From Hallerella sp963656065 (GTDB lineage Bacteria > Fibrobacterota > Fibrobacteria > Fibrobacterales > Fibrobacteraceae), in the NCBI GenBank assembly GCA_963656065.1, contig CAVKGV010000002.1, positions 1-64,000 of the forward strand: 64,000 nucleotides of DNA, written 5' to 3'. The first letter of the stretch is position 1. Every line of letters starts with the position of its first letter. The position numbers were made by a program, and so were the translations under genes. Below, in pieces: positions 9,086-18,297 of this stretch. The notes below the pieces were generated by a model. It was not told the origin of the DNA. It worked only from the letters and a program-made list of their open reading frames with translations, and searched no databases.

Positions 9086-9179
9086 AGGGTTCTCCTTTCC
9101 TTTAAAATATACAATTCCAAATTCCTGGCTACCGCACCCCTTGCAGGACGCGAACCCATTCAAAAAATAAAATTTTCCC

Positions 9180-9208
9180 TTGCTTTTCCCCGTCCATTTT
9201 TATATATT
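9180..9208 (+). promoter_or_regulatory. Predicted sigma-70-type promoter of cysK
   Basis: TTGCTT (9180-9185) and TATATT (9203-9208) lie 17 bases apart, about 49 bases upstream of the cysK start. The surrounding stretch is AT-rich. No sulfur-responsive riboswitch structure is apparent in the short leader. Confidence 0.5.
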
Positions 9209-9256
9209 ATACAAAGTTGATTAAAATAATAGGATTTAAGCCGTAAGGAGAACATC

Positions 9257-10180
9257 ATGGCAAAAGTCAACAAGATCACCGATCTCATCGGCAACACGCC
9301 GCTTGTCCGCATCAACAAGCTGAACGACAGCAATGCCGAAGTCTATGTCAAAGTCGAATCGTTCAACCCGCTTTCAAGCGTCAAGGACCGAGTCGCATTC
9401 GCCATGATCGAAGCCGCGGAAAAAGACGGACGCCTTAAGGAAGGAACGATTATCATCGAACCGACCAGCGGCAACACCGGAATCGGGCTCGCCTACGTCG
9501 CAGCGGTCAAAGGCTACCGTCTCATCTTGACCATGCCCGAGACGATGAGCATTGAACGGCGCAAGCTTCTTGCGGCACTCGGTGCGGAACTCGTTCTTAC
9601 CGACGGGAAAGCCGGTATGAAAGGCGCAATCGCCAAGGCGCAGGAACTCGCCAAGGAAAACCCGAACTCCTTTATTCCGCAGCAGTTCGAAAACCCCGCG
9701 AACCCGGAAATTCACCGCAAGACGACCGGTCCGGAAATTTGGAAGGACACAGAAGGAAAAGTCGATCTCTTTGTTTCCGCTGCGGGAACAGGCGGTACGG
9801 TAACAGGCGTCGGCAGCTATCTCAAAAGCAAAAACCCGAATGTCAAGGTTGTCGTCGTCGAGCCGGATACGTCCGCAGTTCTCTCCGGAAAGCCCGCGGG
9901 ACCGCACAAGATCCAGGGAATCGGAGCGGGCTTTGTTCCAAAAGTCTATGACCCGAAAGTCATTGACGAAATCTACCTGACAAACGACGTCAAAGCGGGA
10001 AACATTGCACGTCGCGCGGCAAAGGAAGAAGGCCTGCTGATAGGAATTTCTTCCGGGGCGGCACTCGAGGCGGCACTCACCATTGCCAAGCGTCCGGAGA
10101 ACAAGGGCAAAACGATCGTTGCCCTGCTCCCGGATACCGGCGAGCGTTATCTCTCGACTTGGCTGTTCGAAGAAAAATAA
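9257..10180 (+). CDS. cysK: Cysteine synthase A (O-acetylserine sulfhydrylase)
   Basis: 307 residues, the standard length. The PLP-binding lysine is K43 in PLSSVKDR, the substrate loop is TSGNTGI (70-76), and the phosphate-binding loop is GTGGTVTG (177-184). The C-terminal PDTGERYLST motif is also typical. The enzyme makes L-cysteine from O-acetylserine and sulfide in the cytoplasm. The ribosome site TAAGGAG precedes the ATG at good distance. It is a single-gene unit, flanked by its own promoter and an intrinsic terminator, and transcribed away from the lipoprotein operon. Serine acetyltransferase is not encoded nearby. Confidence 0.96.
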   Translation: MAKVNKITDLIGNTPLVRINKLNDSNAEVYVKVESFNPLSSVKDRVAFAMIEAAEKDGRLKEGTIIIEPTSGNTGIGLAYVAAVKGYRLILTMPETMSIERRKLLAALGAELVLTDGKAGMKGAIAKAQELAKENPNSFIPQQFENPANPEIHRKTTGPEIWKDTEGKVDLFVSAAGTGGTVTGVGSYLKSKNPNVKVVVVEPDTSAVLSGKPAGPHKIQGIGAGFVPKVYDPKVIDEIYLTNDVKAGNIARRAAKEEGLLIGISSGAALEAALTIAKRPENKGKTIVALLPDTGERYLSTWLFEEK

Positions 10181-10204
10181 TCGATCATCAGACTTTTAGA
10201 TTCT

Positions 10205-10227
10205 GCGCCGCACTGCGGCGCTTTTTT
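10205..10227 (+). terminator. Intrinsic terminator of cysK
   Basis: A perfect 7-bp GC stem (GCGCCGC/GCGGCGC, 10205-10211 and 10215-10221) with loop ACT is followed directly by six T residues. It lies 25 bases after the cysK stop. Confidence 0.95.
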
Positions 10228-10300
10228 ATATTTTCAAAACACCATTTAATAGGAAAAAAATTTTGGCTGGAATCCGCTTAAACCTCAAGGACTTTCAAGA

Positions 10301-10937
10301 ATGAGACTTTTTTTGCTGTCCATTTCTTTGCTTTTTTTAGGTTGTACAGGAAAAAATTCAGTTTCAAATCCGTGCGAAAAATTTCTTCAAGACCATCCTG
10401 ACATCGTCAATCGCTACGAACAAGTCGAATGCCTTGACAATTCAACAATCTTTTACGAACTTTCATTTGCAAAAGGCTATGTATTCTTTGCCAAGTTCAA
10501 CCAGGATTCCATGTGGACGACCAAAGTCGGAAACTATTCTCGCCCTAGTTTTCCTGTCAGTGATTTAGGGAAATGGAACCTCATGACCGATCGTTCAAAT
10601 CCTGGAAGAGAATATAAGCCAAGGTTATCTGCTCACCGCCCCTTCAACCGGAGGAAAATCAAAAAAGATTTTCCAGTTTGACATCTATAACTGCTGTGGA
10701 ACCAATCGATTTAAAGCGTCCAAAGAAATCAATGCCAACGACACATCCTTCCTCGTCAAATTGCAGGGCGGCAACTGGATTTACTACAACGAGTCCAAAG
10801 ACTCAATCGCTTTTTTCATCAAAGATCCTCTAGATTTCTACTTGATTACGCATTTCAAGGAAAATGGGGATTCCATTGAATATTTTTCACCGAAAAAAGC
10901 AACACCCTGTCCCCGCAAATACGAATGTTCTTCCTGA
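10301..10937 (+). pseudogene. Lipoprotein gene interrupted by a frameshift
   Basis: The first frame (10301-10681) begins with a lipoprotein signal, LLFLGC with Cys15, then about 85 residues that look normal up to KWNLMTDRS near 10595. After that it becomes basic and stops. A second frame, open from 10587 to the stop at 10935-10937, continues as a plausible protein of about 115 residues (for example LEENISQGYLLTAPSTGG, then NCCGTNRF and GGNWIYYNES). The simplest reading is one gene of about 210 codons broken by a one-base indel near 10590-10602. A sequencing or assembly error is equally possible. The family is not recognised. There is no nearby operon partner, and the gene converges on the arginase-fold gene. 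Confidence 0.7.
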
Positions 10938-10945
10938 AAGTCACT

Positions 10946-11701
10946 CTAAAAATGATTTTTTAAAAGATTCCACAAAGAAGCGTTGATGAAATTACTTTGT
11001 TGTAAATTTTCGTCTTCGGAAAAAACATCGTAAAAAGACGGTTCCCCGCAAATATCCACGCCAAGGACTTTTCCTTGCGCAAAAATCCGTTCCAGGAGTT
11101 TTAACAGATTTTCCGTCAAAAGGCTTCCGCCGTCCCAATTTGTCTTGAGCTCACGTTCCGACAAGACATCCTTATCCACGGAAATATAAACCGGATACCG
11201 GAAAAATTTTTCGGCAAGAACAAAATCGACTCCGAAAGATTTCACAGAGCATTCGCTTTCCAAGACGACCTGGACTTTTTTTCGGTAAGCTTGCGGAATT
11301 TCTTCGGCAGAAGATTTTCCGACTCCGACGAGGAGTACGTTTTGCAGGAAAGGGTTGGAATCCAGAGCGGCCTTGAGCCAACTTCCACACGAAAGAATGC
11401 CATCAAAAGCAGGAGCCTGCATATCGGAATGATGGTCGAACACGATGAGCGAAAATTTTTCCGCGATGCGATCCGTCCACAGTTTGCTCAAATAATGCGT
11501 GTTTCCCGAATCGATAAAATGGATTCCGCACACCGGATAAGCTTCCATCTTCTGACGGATTTCCGCTTCCGCTTCTGGGTCCAGATAGCAGTCCGTTCCC
11601 TGGATTTGCGAAAAATCCATTTCCGCAAAATTCTCTTTCCAAAAATTCTGCCTCCGATAGATGCCCGAAAAATTCATGACAAGCGGAGCCGTCAAATGCA
11701 C
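10946..11701 (-). CDS. Arginase-fold family protein
   Basis: 251 residues. Two metal-binding motifs of the ureohydrolase superfamily are clear: DHHSD (89-93) and SVDKDVL (174-180), followed by the family-like GGSLLT (191-196). The usual first motif (GGDHS) is replaced by DSGNTHYLS (64-72), so only part of the classical manganese site is obvious. Relatives include arginase, agmatinase and formimidoylglutamase, but this divergent, short member cannot be given a substrate. It overlaps the end of the helicase gene by ten bases and is the last gene of the long minus-strand run. An internal ATG at 11677 is an alternative start. Confidence 0.72.
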   Translation of the reverse strand: MHLTAPLVMNFSGIYRRQNFWKENFAEMDFSQIQGTDCYLDPEAEAEIRQKMEAYPVCGIHFIDSGNTHYLSKLWTDRIAEKFSLIVFDHHSDMQAPAFDGILSCGSWLKAALDSNPFLQNVLLVGVGKSSAEEIPQAYRKKVQVVLESECSVKSFGVDFVLAEKFFRYPVYISVDKDVLSERELKTNWDGGSLLTENLLKLLERIFAQGKVLGVDICGEPSFYDVFSEDENLQQSNFINASLWNLLKNHF

Positions 11702-13830
11702 TCCAACTTTGCGGTAAACTGGAGATTGCGGGTTGTCTTCAGCGAATCGAACTGGACGATATAGCAGGAATCCTTTGCATTGACTTCGACGACAAACCCT
11801 TCGCCAAAAACCGGATGCCGAACGCGGTCCCCGACAAAAAACAGGTTTTGCAAAAGTTCCAGATGTTCCGTTTCCTCACGGATTTGCCGCAAGGCCTTTT
11901 CCCGCAAATCTTCCGGCAAGGGTCGGACAAATTCCAGGTTTTCCTCGCCTGCATCAAAGATGAATCGCGACGGATACTTGCTCAGATTGATGTTTCCACC
12001 GCCTTCGTTTTCCGAAAGGAAAAGGCGTTTCTGCGCCCGCGTAAAGGCGACGTAAGCGATTCGGCGTTCCTCTTCCAACTCTTCCATCGTCTCGATTTGC
12101 GCACTGGGAAAAATCCCTTCCGAAAGACCTGTGATGAAAACGTTCGGAAACTCCAGTCCCTTCGATGCGTGAACGCTCAAAAGCTTCACAGAATCCTTGC
12201 GTTCTTCCTTGTCCAAATTCCCATAAAGCGCGATCCGCGACAAAAAGTTTTCCAAATTTTCATCGACATCCTTTGTCGCATTTTTTACCGTCTGCTTAAA
12301 TTCCGCCAAATTATCCAAACGTTCCTGGTCCGCATCCATCCGGATAAATTCCGTGTAGCCAGAAAGGTTCAAAATTTTTTCCAACACATCGTCCATCTTT
12401 TTTTCATGGACTTCCTTGCGAGTTTCTTCAATCGCCTGGACATATTTCTTCGCATCGGTTCCCTTGAAAATGGCGCCGTCTAGGTTTTCACGAAGAGCTT
12501 CATACAAATTAATTCTATTCGCCTCCGCATATTCCTTGAGAACGGCGATTTTCTTTTTACCGATTTTTCGCCCGGGAACGTTGATCGTCCTCAAAAAAGC
12601 GAGATCATCCTGCGACGTGAGCATTCGCAAATAAGCGACGACATCCTTGACTTCCTTGCGTTCGTAAAAAGAAATTCCGGACAGGACGCGATAAGGAATT
12701 TTATTCTGGATGAACGCCTCTTCAATCGGACGAGAAAGAAAATGCGAGCGGTATAGGACTGCGATGGAACCGAGAGATTCTCCGTTTTCAACAAGTTTCC
12801 GAACTTTCCCGACAATCCATTCCGATTCGTCTTTCGGCGTTTTCCCGTGAAAATACAGAGGCTTTGGTCCGTTTTCCCGAACCGGGAAAAGATCCTTGGG
12901 ATATCGCACGGCATTGTTGGAGATTAATTTGTTTGCTGCGTTCAGGATTTGCGGTGAGCTGCGATAGTTTTTCCGGAAAAGAATCGTTCTTGCATCCGGA
13001 TAGACCTTGTCGAAATCCAGGAACAGCCGGACATGCGAGCCTCTCCAGGAATAAATCGTCTGGTCGCTGTCCCCGACAATAAAAAGATTTCCGTGCTTTT
13101 CGGAAAGAATCCGGGTGATCTTATATTGCTTTTCGCTCACGTCCTGGAATTCATCCACCAGGACATATTCCATGCGGGCTTGCCATTTTTCCCGAACACC
13201 TGGAAAATGGTCCAGAATGTATGCCGTAAAATTAATCAGATCGTTAAAGTCCAATCCATAATTTTTCTTTTGTTCGTAGAGATAGCGCAAAAAAATTTGG
13301 GAATCGCGGTCTTTTTCCGTTTCGATCCGCGAAAGGAATTCCTCGTTCGAAAGACGGGTGAAATCGGGAATATAGTCGTCCGTTTCCTTTCGCGCTTCCA
13401 AGACCTGATCAATCGTCCGCTGCATCGTCGTATCGCGGAGCGTAATTTTCATATCGGCGAAAATGCGCCGCAAAATTTCCCGTTCATCTTCGGTGTCGAG
13501 GATGATAAAACTTTTGGGATATCCCAGAACGTTGATTTCTTCTTTCAAAAAACGCGTACAGAACGCATGGATGGTGCTGACGAGCCCTAAATCCAATCCG
13601 CCCAAAACGGCGCGAACGCGGTTCTTCATTTCATTTGCCGCCCGATTCGTAAACGTAACGGTCAAAATGTTCGCCGGGGCAATTCCTAGTTCCGACACGA
13701 GATAGCAATACCTCGCTGTCAGCGTTTTTGTCTTCCCCGTTCCCGCTCCAGCGATTACGCGCACATGGCCTTCCGTTGTTTTGACCGCCGAAAGCTGTTC
13801 CGGATTCAATGTCAAAAGCAGGTCGTTCAC
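11692..13830 (-). CDS. pcrA: UvrD/PcrA-type superfamily 1 DNA helicase
   Basis: 712 residues, typical of UvrD/PcrA/Rep. Motifs in order: GAGTGKT (28-34, Walker A), VDEFQDVS (Walker B), GDSDQTIYSWRG (motif III), LLSVHASKGLEFP (motif V region) and AYVAFTRAQKRLFLS (motif VI). It unwinds DNA 3' to 5' in excision repair and in removal of RecA or stalled polymerase. The short C-terminal domain contains GDRVRHPVFGEG, a Tudor-like segment also found at the end of PcrA and UvrD. It starts ten bases after the flavodiiron gene. The exact paralogue (PcrA or UvrD) cannot be fixed from sequence alone. Confidence 0.92.
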   Translation of the reverse strand: MNDLLLTLNPEQLSAVKTTEGHVRVIAGAGTGKTKTLTARYCYLVSELGIAPANILTVTFTNRAANEMKNRVRAVLGGLDLGLVSTIHAFCTRFLKEEINVLGYPKSFIILDTEDEREILRRIFADMKITLRDTTMQRTIDQVLEARKETDDYIPDFTRLSNEEFLSRIETEKDRDSQIFLRYLYEQKKNYGLDFNDLINFTAYILDHFPGVREKWQARMEYVLVDEFQDVSEKQYKITRILSEKHGNLFIVGDSDQTIYSWRGSHVRLFLDFDKVYPDARTILFRKNYRSSPQILNAANKLISNNAVRYPKDLFPVRENGPKPLYFHGKTPKDESEWIVGKVRKLVENGESLGSIAVLYRSHFLSRPIEEAFIQNKIPYRVLSGISFYERKEVKDVVAYLRMLTSQDDLAFLRTINVPGRKIGKKKIAVLKEYAEANRINLYEALRENLDGAIFKGTDAKKYVQAIEETRKEVHEKKMDDVLEKILNLSGYTEFIRMDADQERLDNLAEFKQTVKNATKDVDENLENFLSRIALYGNLDKEERKDSVKLLSVHASKGLEFPNVFITGLSEGIFPSAQIETMEELEEERRIAYVAFTRAQKRLFLSENEGGGNINLSKYPSRFIFDAGEENLEFVRPLPEDLREKALRQIREETEHLELLQNLFFVGDRVRHPVFGEGFVVEVNAKDSCYIVQFDSLKTTRNLQFTAKLECI

Positions 13831-13840
13831 GGGATTTCCG

Positions 13841-15016
13841 TCACAGGCAGGACTTGACGTATTCCTTCATCGCCGAAATTTCCGCTTCGGACGGTTTAAA
13901 GACCGCACGGAAACCTTCCCCGCAGACATTGTACTTCATTTGTTTCAAATGTCCGACGAGGAGCGGGACCCCTTCTCCGCTCCAGCCATAGGAACCGAAC
14001 ACGCCAACTTTCTTGTTTGCATTGGCTATCGCCGAAAGATGCGCGACAAATTCCCACACGGGCAACAACGCATCCCGATTGAACGTAGGGGATCCGATAA
14101 AAATCAAGGACGCCCTGTTCGCTTCGCTAGCGACAATTTCCGGAGGTGTAACGCCCAGGTCAAAAACTCTTACCGAAAAGCCGTTTTCCCTGAGCGTTGT
14201 CTCAGCCGTTTCCGCAAGAATCCGCGTATAGCCATAAGCCGAAGCGTATGCGATTACCGCAAATTTCGAAGGTTCTTCCAAGGCGCTCCACTGCGCATAG
14301 GTGTCGATGACCTTTTGGATTCCATCGTCCAAGATAGGTCCATGGCTCGGGCAGACAAGTTCCAAATCCAGCGGAGCTATCTTTTGCAATCCGCTCTGGA
14401 CAAACTTTTTAAACGGGCTGAAGATGCAATCGAAATAGACTTTGAGCGATATGTTGTAACCATCCATCGACGCGATTTTTGAAAACAGCGGATGATTTTC
14501 TTCGTAATAGTGCGCACCCAGAAAATCGCAAGTAAAAAGGGCCCTGTTTTCGGGAACGTACGTGAACATGGAATCGGGCCAATGCAAGTTCGGCGCAATC
14601 ATGAATTCCAATGTCTTTGCGCCGAGATCTAAACGGAGAGAATTTGTCGCCGTAATCGATTCAAATTCCGAATTGGTGATTTTTTTCAAGAACTTGAGGG
14701 CGCTTGCGCTGGCAACGACTTTGGCCTGCGGAGCAAGCTTTAAAAGTTCGAGCAGGCTTCCGGAATGGTCCGGCTCCGTATGGTTCAAGACAATGTAGTC
14801 GATTTTCGAAAGTTCGCAGACCGTCTGGATGTTTGCCAAAAATTCGTCGCATTTTTTTTCGTGGACGGTTTCAACCAAGGCGGTAGCTTTTTCTCCGCGT
14901 ATCAAATACGCATTGTACGACGATCCGAACGCCGTCGGAACGACGACATCGAAAACCCGCATATCAGGATCGCTTACCCCGACAGAAAAAATCCCGGAAG
15001 AAATTTCAAGAGCCAT
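13841..15016 (-). CDS. Flavodiiron protein (A-type flavoprotein)
   Basis: 391 residues with the two-domain core of flavodiiron proteins. The N-terminal metallo-beta-lactamase-like domain has the diiron ligands H79-x-E81-x-D83-H84 (HTEPDHSGS). The C-terminal flavodoxin-like domain begins near YASAYGYT (about 260) and includes GSPTFNRD and GSYGWSGEG. These enzymes reduce O2 to water or NO to N2O in anaerobes, using electrons from rubredoxin or similar carriers. No rubredoxin domain or gene is adjacent. The gene fits an obligate anaerobe defending itself against oxygen or nitrosative stress. It lies inside a co-directional run with no obvious functional link. Confidence 0.93.
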   Translation of the reverse strand: MALEISSGIFSVGVSDPDMRVFDVVVPTAFGSSYNAYLIRGEKATALVETVHEKKCDEFLANIQTVCELSKIDYIVLNHTEPDHSGSLLELLKLAPQAKVVASASALKFLKKITNSEFESITATNSLRLDLGAKTLEFMIAPNLHWPDSMFTYVPENRALFTCDFLGAHYYEENHPLFSKIASMDGYNISLKVYFDCIFSPFKKFVQSGLQKIAPLDLELVCPSHGPILDDGIQKVIDTYAQWSALEEPSKFAVIAYASAYGYTRILAETAETTLRENGFSVRVFDLGVTPPEIVASEANRASLIFIGSPTFNRDALLPVWEFVAHLSAIANANKKVGVFGSYGWSGEGVPLLVGHLKQMKYNVCGEGFRAVFKPSEAEISAMKEYVKSCL

Positions 15017-15032
15017 CCAGACCTCCCAGAAA

Positions 15033-16046
15033 TCAGTTGCCGCGTTCCGTCATCGAGAAAAGAAATGTTTTCAAGGATTCGACGAGTTCCGTCGCCGGAA
15101 GAGAATCCGAAATTTCCATCGCATCGGAAATGTGCCCGAGCGCGGTTTCCTTCGCCTTGTCAAAAGCGCCCGCAAGTTGCAACCGACGGCAGATTTCTTC
15201 GGGAACGTCCGGTTCCGCGGTTTTTTTCAAAAGTGCGATCAACGCGTTTTTTTCTTCCGGGGAGACCGTCTGAAAATAGTAGATAAGCGGAAGCGTCACA
15301 AGGCCGTTGGAAATATCCGTAAACTTCGCCTTGTCCAAATTGGACGCACCGACACCGTAATCCAGCAAATCGTCGATTATCTGGAAAGCGATTCCGAAAT
15401 GCGCCCCGAGCCTTCCGCACTTTTCAATCCGATCCGCATCAAATCCCGCAATATACGCTCCGATCTTGGCGCTCGCTTCCACAAGAGCGGCTGTTTTTCC
15501 CTCGATGATCGCATTGTAACGTTCAAGCGAAAGGTCAAAATTTCCCGCAGAATCCAGTTCGCTGATTTCTCCGACGATGAGACGGTTTGCCGCAGAAGAA
15601 AGCAACAGCGGAATTTCGCGCGTTTCCTCGTTGATTACGCAACGCATCGCCTGGGAAAGAATATAGTCCCCGATAAGGACGGCAACCTTGTTTCCCCATT
15701 CGACATGAGCGGTTCTCTGCCCGCGGCGAACGGTCGTCTCGTCGATGATATCGTCATGGACAAGGCTTGCCAGATGAAGAAGTTCGATGCCCGCACAGGC
15801 GTGCGCCACCCGAGAAATATCCGGAGCCTCTTTTCCTGACGTAGCGATCAAGGCAAGAAACGTCGAACGAATTTTCTTTCCTTTGCGCGCAATCAATTTA
15901 GCCATGCGCTCCGACACGCCTTTGGGAGCGAGGCGGGCGACATCGGCTATGACTTCGTCGGACCTATCCAAATAGTTTTGAACCTTTCCACGGGCGGAAG
16001 TCAAGACGGCCTGAAAAGACGGATGCTCTGCGGGATTCATGCTCAC
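15033..16046 (-). CDS. Long-chain polyprenyl diphosphate synthase
   Basis: 337 residues, typical of trans-prenyltransferases. The first Asp-rich motif is DDIID (98-102) followed by RRGQRTAH. The second is DDLLD (225-229) in FQIIDDLLDYG. The enzyme condenses isopentenyl diphosphate units to make octaprenyl- or similar chains for quinones or other prenyl lipids. Chain length is not deducible with confidence. The start is either GTG at 16046 or ATG at 16040; I keep the longer frame, which begins two bases after the gyrB stop. Confidence 0.92.
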   Translation of the reverse strand: MSMNPAEHPSFQAVLTSARGKVQNYLDRSDEVIADVARLAPKGVSERMAKLIARKGKKIRSTFLALIATSGKEAPDISRVAHACAGIELLHLASLVHDDIIDETTVRRGQRTAHVEWGNKVAVLIGDYILSQAMRCVINEETREIPLLLSSAANRLIVGEISELDSAGNFDLSLERYNAIIEGKTAALVEASAKIGAYIAGFDADRIEKCGRLGAHFGIAFQIIDDLLDYGVGASNLDKAKFTDISNGLVTLPLIYYFQTVSPEEKNALIALLKKTAEPDVPEEICRRLQLAGAFDKAKETALGHISDAMEISDSLPATELVESLKTFLFSMTERGN

Positions 16047-16048
16047 GG

Positions 16049-17956
16049 CTAAATATCCAAATCGTTTATGACTTTATATGCGTTGTCTTCGATGAACTTG
16101 CGGCGAGGTTCCACGTCTTCGCCCATCAGCATGCTGAATACATTGTCGGCGAGGACTGCATCGTTAATATGGCACTTTTTCATGATGCGGGTTTCGGGAT
16201 TCATCGTCGTATCCGCCAGTTCATCCTTGTCCATTTCGCCAAGACCTTTATAGCGCTGGATAGAAAGTCCGTTTTTCTCCGATTCAGGGATGCTCGCCAG
16301 TTCCGCTTCATCGAAAATATAGCGGAAAGTTTTATTTCCCTTGAACAGCCGGAAAAGAGGCGGCTGCGCGATAAAGATAAAGCCTCCATCGACAAGCGGA
16401 CGCATGTAGCGGAAGAAGAATGTCAAAAGCAAGGTCTGGATATGCGAGCCATCGACATCGGCATCGGTCATGATGATGACTTTGTGATAGCGAAGTTTTT
16501 CCAGCTTGAATTCGTTGCCTATCCCGCAGCCGAGAGCATTTACCAGATCCTGGATTGTATCCGCATTCAATACGCGGTCGAGGCCTGCTTTTTCCACGTT
16601 CAGGATTTTTCCGCGAAGCGGCAAAATCGCCTGGAAGGAACGTTGCCGTCCACCCTTCGCCGAACCGCCAGCGGAATCACCTTCCACGATGAACAGTTCG
16701 CACTTGGCCGGGTCCCGTTCACTGCAATCGGCAAGCTTTCCCGGAAGTCCGCCGCTTTCGAGGACGTTCTTTCTCCGAGCGAGATTGCGCGCCTTGTGGG
16801 CCGCTTCGCGGGCGACCGCGGCATTGTAAACCTTATCGACGATGGCCTTGACCACTGCCGGATTTTCCGCAAAATATTCATCGAGCTTTGCGCCAAAAGC
16901 CGTATTCACGAGGCCCGCGACTTCGGAATTTCCCAGGCGACGTTTCGTTTGGCCTTCGAACTGCGGCTGCGGAATCTTGATGGAAATGACAGCCGTGAGA
17001 CCTTCGCGGATATCGTCGGCGGCAAGTTGCGTTTCCCGTTTTCCCTTGGGCAAAACTTCTTGCGCATACTTGTTGATGATACGCGTCATCGCGGTCTTGA
17101 AGCCGGTGACATGCGTTCCACCGTCATGCGTATTGACGTTGTTCACAAAGCTGAAGAAATTTTCCTGGTAGCCGTCGTTATACCAGAGGGCGATTTCAAG
17201 CGGATAGGCTCCCGCCGTTGTCGTGATGTGAATGGGAGGGGTGAACAGGGGTTTGCGGTGCGCATCGACAAAAGAAACAAACGCGGAAATTCCGCCCGGG
17301 AAATAGAAAGAATCCTTTTTGCCATCGGGGGTGCGTTCGTCGGAAAGGGAAATCCGAAGCCCGCTCATGAGGAACGCAAGTTCGCGGAACCTCTCCGCAA
17401 GCGTGTCATAGCTGTAAACGGTTTCCGTAAAAATCGAATCATCCGGATAATACTCGACCGTGGTTCCCGTCGTTCCGTCCGAAGCTCCGATATCTTTTTG
17501 GTCCGCAAGCGGGATTCCCTTTGAAAATTCCTGCTGGATGACACGACCGTTCCGGCGAACGGTCACGATAAGCTTGTTCGAAAGCGCATTGACACAGCTG
17601 ACGCCCACGCCATGCAAACCGGCCGAAACCTTATACGAATTGCTATCGAACTTTCCGCCCGCATGAAGCTTCGTCATGACGACCTGAATCGTCCCGATGT
17701 GCTCCTTGGGATGTATATCCGTCGGAATGCCACGACCGTTATCCACGACCCGAATGCCGTTGCCCGGGAGAATCGTCACCTCGATATGCGTACAAAATCC
17801 AGCCAGAGCTTCATCGACCGAATTGTCAACAACTTCCCATACGAGCTGATGAAGGCCGACAGAATCGGTCGAACCGATATACATTGCCGGGCGGACTCGA
17901 ACCGCTTCAAGTCCCTCGAGAACGGTAATGTTTGAACCACTGTATTCTTCAGCCAT
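16049..17956 (-). CDS. gyrB: DNA gyrase subunit B
   Basis: 635 residues from the ATG at 17956, the short gyrB form without the extra domain of enteric GyrB. The GHKL ATPase domain shows VRPAMYIG, DNGRGIP and GLHGVGVSCVNALS. The TOPRIM domain shows EGDSAGG and the DADVDGSHI metal site. The C-terminus has the QRYKGLGEM motif typical of type II topoisomerases. With GyrA it introduces negative supercoils. The frame is open 24 codons upstream, but the ATG at 17956 gives the family start MAEEYSGSNI and has a short AGG behind it. gyrA is not in the window. It follows a DciA-like gene, a pairing known near gyrB or recF in many bacteria. Confidence 0.97.
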   Translation of the reverse strand: MAEEYSGSNITVLEGLEAVRVRPAMYIGSTDSVGLHQLVWEVVDNSVDEALAGFCTHIEVTILPGNGIRVVDNGRGIPTDIHPKEHIGTIQVVMTKLHAGGKFDSNSYKVSAGLHGVGVSCVNALSNKLIVTVRRNGRVIQQEFSKGIPLADQKDIGASDGTTGTTVEYYPDDSIFTETVYSYDTLAERFRELAFLMSGLRISLSDERTPDGKKDSFYFPGGISAFVSFVDAHRKPLFTPPIHITTTAGAYPLEIALWYNDGYQENFFSFVNNVNTHDGGTHVTGFKTAMTRIINKYAQEVLPKGKRETQLAADDIREGLTAVISIKIPQPQFEGQTKRRLGNSEVAGLVNTAFGAKLDEYFAENPAVVKAIVDKVYNAAVAREAAHKARNLARRKNVLESGGLPGKLADCSERDPAKCELFIVEGDSAGGSAKGGRQRSFQAILPLRGKILNVEKAGLDRVLNADTIQDLVNALGCGIGNEFKLEKLRYHKVIIMTDADVDGSHIQTLLLTFFFRYMRPLVDGGFIFIAQPPLFRLFKGNKTFRYIFDEAELASIPESEKNGLSIQRYKGLGEMDKDELADTTMNPETRIMKKCHINDAVLADNVFSMLMGEDVEPRRKFIEDNAYKVINDLDI

Positions 17957-17976
17957 GAAAACCTCAGATTTCAAAA

Positions 17977-18297
17977 TTAGATAACGCGGATATCTTTGAC
18001 GCGAGGCGCCCCAAGAAGTCCGTTGCACAGATCAATAATAGCTTTTTTCTTGTATAGGGTCTCCGACTTCCACACGGAATTTGCTGCTTTTAGTACCAGG
18101 ACGGAATCTTGAAGATCAATAATACTCAAGTGCGAAGCAAGGCGCGCCCCAAATAGATTTTCAAAATTTTCCTGCAGAAAAAACCAGGCGTTTTTTTCAC
18201 CGATCGTTCCCCGGGACAGGACCTTGGAAAGAACGATTCCCGCATGGACAAGGCCCGAAAGCTGGTGATTTTTCGGATTGTTTTCGTCGTAGTTCAT
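17977..18297 (-). CDS. DUF721/DciA-like protein
   Basis: 106 residues. The central and C-terminal part (ASHLSIIDLQDSVLVLKAANS, then WKSETLYKKKAIIDLCN) matches the KH-like DUF721/DciA pattern, in which DciA helps load the replicative helicase in bacteria lacking DnaC. It overlaps the mlaE stop by four bases and sits 20 bases before gyrB; DUF721 genes next to gyrB are common. The assignment is by pattern and context and is moderately confident. Confidence 0.7.
   Translation of the reverse strand: MNYDENNPKNHQLSGLVHAGIVLSKVLSRGTIGEKNAWFFLQENFENLFGARLASHLSIIDLQDSVLVLKAANSVWKSETLYKKKAIIDLCNGLLGAPRVKDIRVI

Noticed and set aside
16169..17524. A 451-codon plus-strand frame opposite gyrB
   Set aside because: Shadow; GyrB motifs are unambiguous on the minus strand.
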